64,000 nucleotides of DNA, from positions 29,384,957 through 29,448,956 of the forward strand of contig JBBMOA010000007.1 of the NCBI GenBank assembly GCA_037954235.1, written 5' to 3'. The stretch's first letter is position 1, and each line of letters begins with the position of its first letter. Shown here in pieces: positions 59,914-64,000 of this stretch. The notes beneath the pieces are model-generated. The model saw only the letters and a program-made list of their open reading frames with translations, was not told the DNA's origin and did not search any database. The stretch comes from Aulostomus chinensis. Its lineage: Eukaryota > Chordata > Actinopteri > Syngnathiformes > Aulostomidae. A program made the position numbers and the translations under genes.

Positions 59914-60114
59914 GTCTGGAGAAGGTCAGCCGTGACTCCACCTACGAGCAGGAGGGCAAGGTGCAGTTTGTGATGGACGCCGTGTACGCCATGGCCCACG
60001 CTCTGCACCGCATGCACCGTGAGCTCTGTGCCGGATACCCCGGCCTGTGTCCCCGTATGGCCAACATCGACGGCAAAGAGCTGCTGGCCCACATCCGGGC
60101 CGTCAACTTCAATG
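59914..60114 (+). CDS. grm8: grm8 exon, ligand-binding domain residues 386-453
   Basis: The exon begins after CTGTTCCAG and ends one base into the Gly453 codon before a consensus donor GTAAGA. It encodes GLEKVSRDSTYEQEGKVQF, then VMDAVYAMAHALHRMH, RELCAGYPGLCPRM and finally IDGKELLAHIRAVNFN. Lys401 in QEGKVQF is the last glutamate-contact residue expected in the domain, and Cys424 and Cys431 form a known disulfide in the family. Asn452 of the final NFN corresponds to a human glycosylation site whose third residue would be coded by the next exon, outside the window. IDGKELL favours GRM8 over GRM6 and GRM7. The coding strand is clearly GC-richer than the flanking intron. Confidence 0.94.
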
Positions 60115-63100
60115 GTAAGAGGAGCAGAACGGCTGCGGGGGCACCCCGAGGGCGTGGCCTGCTGAGAGTCTGACACTGTGGAACTTCCTCGCCTCTCATG
60201 TGGTCGCGGCCCTTTTCCCTCAGAACAAAATCGACCCCAACTAAACATTAACCAAATGATACAGTCGACGAGAAGAATTACACAAATAACTAGAAAAAAG
60301 CCAAGGAAAGAATGAAAAAGGAATGACTTGTCAAACCCCCCCTCTTCCCTCGAGACTCTGCTTGTCCTCGTGCTCCACTGAAGCTACGGCGCCACGTCAC
60401 GTATCGAGTGATGTGGTGTTTTACTTGGTTTCCCTCAGTCTGCGTCAGATCCCTGGTTCCGTCGTGTAGCCTGTTCAGTTAGCCTGCTGTTAGCCTGCTG
60501 TTAGCTTCAGAGCCCTTCTCTCATGCATTGTTCTTTGTTTGTTCTCAGTTCCTGCTGTTTTTCCACATTCGGGTCCACGTGCTGCGCCGCGTAACATCGT
60601 CGTCTCCTCTCTGCTAGATCTGCTTCCCGTCCACTATTATGTTCCTGTTACTTCAATAATTCAGAGAGGAATTCATCCCCTATATTTCCATACCTCCTGT
60701 CCCTCCTCTTCCGCACCTCCTACCTCAGGTTGGGAATTCAATTTGCATAATTTTCCTATCTACCTGCTCAGCAGAGATATGGGACACCAAAATGAAGCGG
60801 GAGTGAGGTGGAGAGTGAGCAGATTCGGAGGCTGATGTGTTGAGCTCCGGGGAATTCGTCCCTCTGTGGCTGGACTGATGGATGTGAGGAGCTGCTGATG
60901 TTATTTCTGCAGGAGAAAAGACGTTTAACATTGCATTAGTGGCGACTTTCACCCGCAGGGCTGGAACGGTGAATCTGGGCTCACTGCAGGGCTGCGCGTC
61001 AGCGTGAGGAGGGGTGTGACCCGGGTGAAGCAGCCTCCTTCCCAGGCTACCATTTGTATTCTTCAGTATGATTCTTTTAACGCTTCTGGCAAAAGTGGCT
61101 TTGAAGCTTTCAGTAAGGGCACATTAGTAATGGTTAGTTAATACTCAGTTAACCATGACTAAGACTTAGTTATGTGTGTCGCAATCTTGTACTAACGGTT
61201 AAACAGGGGGGGTTTGGGTGGCACTGAGGTGGTAAAGGTTATTGAAGGGATTCGTGTTCTCCACTTCACAATTAGTCACAAAGAGAATTAATAAATGGTT
61301 AATGAAGCTGAAGGAATGCTTATTCAGCACTACTGAACACTTATTCATGTCCTCTTGTTGTAAAGTGTGACAAAGTTCTATCAGTAAAACTGTCAGGGCC
61401 GGTAAGGACCACTGCATGTTGACCGCCACATGTCCAGCAGTGGGTGGCGCTATAATCAAGGTCAACTACCTGATACAGGACGGCACATTTAAAGCCAAAT
61501 ACCAAGTGGCTCTCAGATGAGACGCACTCACGTGCACCGACCGTTTAACTCGTTTCCCCCGCTCTTTTGAAGCCGTTTGTATGATTTTGGCACAGGATTT
61601 GGTTTGTAGGGACAAGGAAAGAGTGGGTGAGCCAACCTGTGGCTATCAGTGAAGAAAGTGGACTCCTGCAGGTCCGCAGCTGCATTTCTGTATGGGTAAA
61701 CAAGTGGGTGTGTATGTCAGGCTGCTGGCTGGATGACGTCAGCACTGTTGGTAGTGAGACAGCTCCAGCCTCGGATAGCGCCTCTGAGGCTTGACCCGCT
61801 GAGCCACAGACATCGCAGGGTTTGGTCTTTGCTCCTAATGGAAGCATTATAGATCTGCATGTAGATAAACAGGAGCCAGAATGCTTCTCGTCAGTCGGCC
61901 CCCTCTCACTCGGATGTCTAATGTTAGCATGCACATGGCGTTCTCCTCAGGTTGGGCGTGCTCAGCTTTTATCAGCAGGCTGTGAATGCACAAACAACAC
62001 AGTGTTTCAAGGGAAGGAGGAGAGCTGCAGCACCAGAGTTCCTCATCTGGACTTCTACTCATGAAACGTGTGAGATGTTCAACTAATGAAAAGTGAAAGC
62101 ACAGAGCCGATGGGGGGGGCATCATGAAAAGTTTATAGGTGACTTTATGTTGATGTCATTTAACTGAGAATGTGGCAGAGAGCTTTTCTCTGTTTTTTGG
62201 GGGAAACACAGTTTTGGAGGAATGAGACGTGAAACGAAAATGCGTGAACAATAAAAGAGAGATATTTGCCTCAACATTGGGACGGACAGTGGAGGCCTGA
62301 AGCTTAGAGAAGACAAACTCCAGCAGAAACACCTGAAAGCACCACAAAAATGTGACGCCACATAAAACGCAGTTGAAGACAAGAAATACACGAACGCATC
62401 AACGTCCACGAATTCAGACCAAAGACGTCAGGTGAGGAGTCCAGACGGGAGCTGCAGCAGCACACGTGCAGCGTCGCTGCATCCTGGCTCAGCAGCATGT
62501 GGCTCATGTGTAGTTTGCGCCTGACTGAGCTTATGAAGGCCTACATACACACTCACACACACACACGTGTGACATGCTGCGTTTGGGGCTTTCCTGTGTA
62601 AAACAGTGAACAACACACTCGGCTGAGTCTCCACACACATCAAACATTGACATAAATCAAACTCGAGCAGCCTCTGTTTTCTCCGCTTCACGTGTCTGAA
62701 CGCGGGGCAGCGGGGTTACCCATAATTACATGTATGAAATGCGGCAAATCAGGAACAAAGTGGCGCTCTGTGGCAGCGGTGGCCGAGGGGCTAATCGCCA
62801 ACTGAGCCGTGCTCTTCGCCCATGTGCTTATTTTTAGAGGAGCATCGGGAGGTTGAGCAAGACACTTGTGCTAATGTTAGCGCATTAGCTGCATGAGGTC
62901 TTTGTAGTCCTGCCTGTTTCAAGAGAGTGGGGGGGGGGGGGGGGGGGGTTCAGCGAGATTCCCTCCTGATTCTTTTGGACAGCGGATGCTTACTAAGAGG
63001 CGGTAAAAGCTTGTTGTTGCTGTTTTCAAGGGAGGTGCAGGCTGACTGACCCACTGGAGCTGCAGGAAGAGAAACCCTCGGCATCAGATCAGTGATGGGG

Positions 63101-64000
63101 GGGGGGGGGTGCTGTAGGTGAGCTGAAGTGATGAATATGTGAAGCACTTGTCTCCTGCTGTGACCTCACTTCAAATACTCAGCTTTTTGAAACTGCTGAA
63201 CAAAGCAGGAAGAGGAACCCCCTGGGGACGAGCTCACTGCCTGGAGAGCTGGAGAACTACAGGATTGTTCAACGTTTTTCATGAGGCTCTCATCCTCGGC
63301 GCTGCCCAGTGTTTACTTGTTGGCGTGGACGTGTGTGACTAGTAGAGCCAGCGAGGCTGCAGCTTGGGGTCGTGGCAGTGACCTCTCGGCCACCAGGGCT
63401 CCCTACGGCTCTGCAGGAACTCACAGCAGCTTGTTCTAGGTTCCATCCTCACAGGGAGGGTTGGAGGGAACCACATGATGGAACTGACAGCGGCGGCGGC
63501 GTCTCAGCACTGACATTTGTTTCTGTTGTGGTTCTGTTTCACAGGCTTCCCTCTGTTATCCGCTCAGCCGGCTCCATGAAAGTTTTGACTTTGCAGTCAG
63601 AGGCCGGTAGATAACAGCAGCTCATTCCTGATCAACCCCAGAAAACAACCAACACTGCTTTAACACTAAGAAGCAGCCCCTCCCCCAAGGCCACATCGGT
63701 CATACAGGCCGTCAGATGTAACGCCACCATCTGTGCTCACAAGCATGGCTGCAGCAAAAGCATGAACTGCAGGCTGTATTGTATTTTAATCAAAGAAGGA
63801 AAGGAGGGATGACGACCAGCATGTGGAAGGAGCTATGCAGTCGTTTTGTCCAGGAAATGTCAGGCTCTGTAAATACTTCAGGAGTTACCATGACAGTATC
63901 ACAACTCTGTGAGAAAGATTCGCTCAGCGAAGTATACGGATGCGCCTGATCACATAATGTGGCAGCAGAACAATGTTGACGCGACGATCAGAGCCAGAAG
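60115..64000 (+). other. grm8: grm8 intron (5' part), runs off the window
   Basis: Begins with the donor GTAAGA. The next exon (family residues from 453 on, starting near SAGTPV) is not visible up to base 64000. The region holds G20 and G13 runs and a short repeat of TAGCCTGCTGT near 60480. No other element is recognised. Confidence 0.8.
62929..62948 (+). repeat. G20 homopolymer
   Basis: Twenty G in a row on the sense strand of the gene. A second run of thirteen G lies at 63097-63109. Confidence 0.93.

Larger units (their letters stand above)
19377..60114 (+). other. grm8: grm8 gene, internal part (five exons)
   Basis: Metabotropic glutamate receptor 8 is a class C G-protein-coupled receptor of group III. 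It is mainly presynaptic and, in known vertebrates, couples to Gi/o to lower cAMP and transmitter release. Five exons join in frame (217+136+155+138+201 nt) with matching phases and give 282 complete codons. Numbered against human GRM8 recalled from memory, they run from Ile171 to Gly453 without a gap. grm8 is chosen over grm4, grm6 and grm7 because of PREPRPGEF, FANEDDIRRIL, HGKR...KKCTGLE, GLCPRM and IDGKELL. The residues IPREPKAGEF of grm4 and IPQERK of grm7 are absent. The gene starts before base 1 and continues past 64000. The a or b paralogue cannot be decided here. Confidence 0.9.

Noticed and set aside
1..64000. miR-592, which lies in a GRM8 intron in mammals
   Set aside because: I looked for the mature sequence on both strands and did not see it; it may lie in another intron or be absent.

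Overview
This window is a piece of a vertebrate chromosome, almost certainly from a teleost fish. It carries five internal exons of one large plus-strand gene, a group III metabotropic glutamate receptor best assigned to grm8 (I cannot separate grm8a from grm8b). The teleost inference rests on tRNA-derived SINEs with GGAT tails of the kind common in fish genomes, a decayed CR1/L2-like LINE, abundant CA/GT microsatellites, and one 86-bp intron inside a gene whose other introns run to tens of kilobases.

The exons are at 19377-19593, 44296-44431, 46167-46321, 46408-46545 and 59914-60114. All have AG/GT borders and join in one open frame of 847 nt. By alignment from memory to human GRM8 they cover residues 171-453, the middle of the extracellular glutamate-binding Venus-flytrap domain. 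The glutamate-contacting positions expected here (Ala177-Ser178-Thr179, Tyr227, Asp309, Lys401), the disulfide cysteines (246, 369, 384, 424, 431) and the Asn298 glycosylation sequon are all present. The signal peptide, first lobe, cysteine-rich domain, seven-helix domain and C-tail lie outside the window.

Everything else is intronic. 1-19376: a decayed LINE (5001-5640), a SINE with a target-site duplication (7495-7751), a second SINE whose GGAT tail has expanded to about 0.5 kb (17194-18047), and a 0.4-kb alternating TA/TG/CG tract (18289-18690). 19594-44295: a hAT DNA transposon with a perfect 8-bp target duplication and a relic BED zinc finger (19892-20723), a 74-unit minisatellite with higher-order structure (22085-23228), a perfect 17-bp hairpin (27439-27479), and a reverse SINE with a four-copy internal tandem repeat (30459-30942). 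46546-59913: more repeat copies, a second perfect hairpin (50089-50126) and AT-rich blocks that may be regulatory.

Two dispersed repeat families that I cannot name recur through the introns. One is built around TTTAGCTTGAAGCTAA, with at least nine copies. The other contains the nuclear-receptor-like motif TCAAGGTCA in two of its four copies. No second protein-coding gene, RNA gene or CRISPR array was found. The most interesting signals are the structured repeats, the microsatellite that serves as the polypyrimidine tract of one exon, and a stop-free reading frame through the 86-bp intron.
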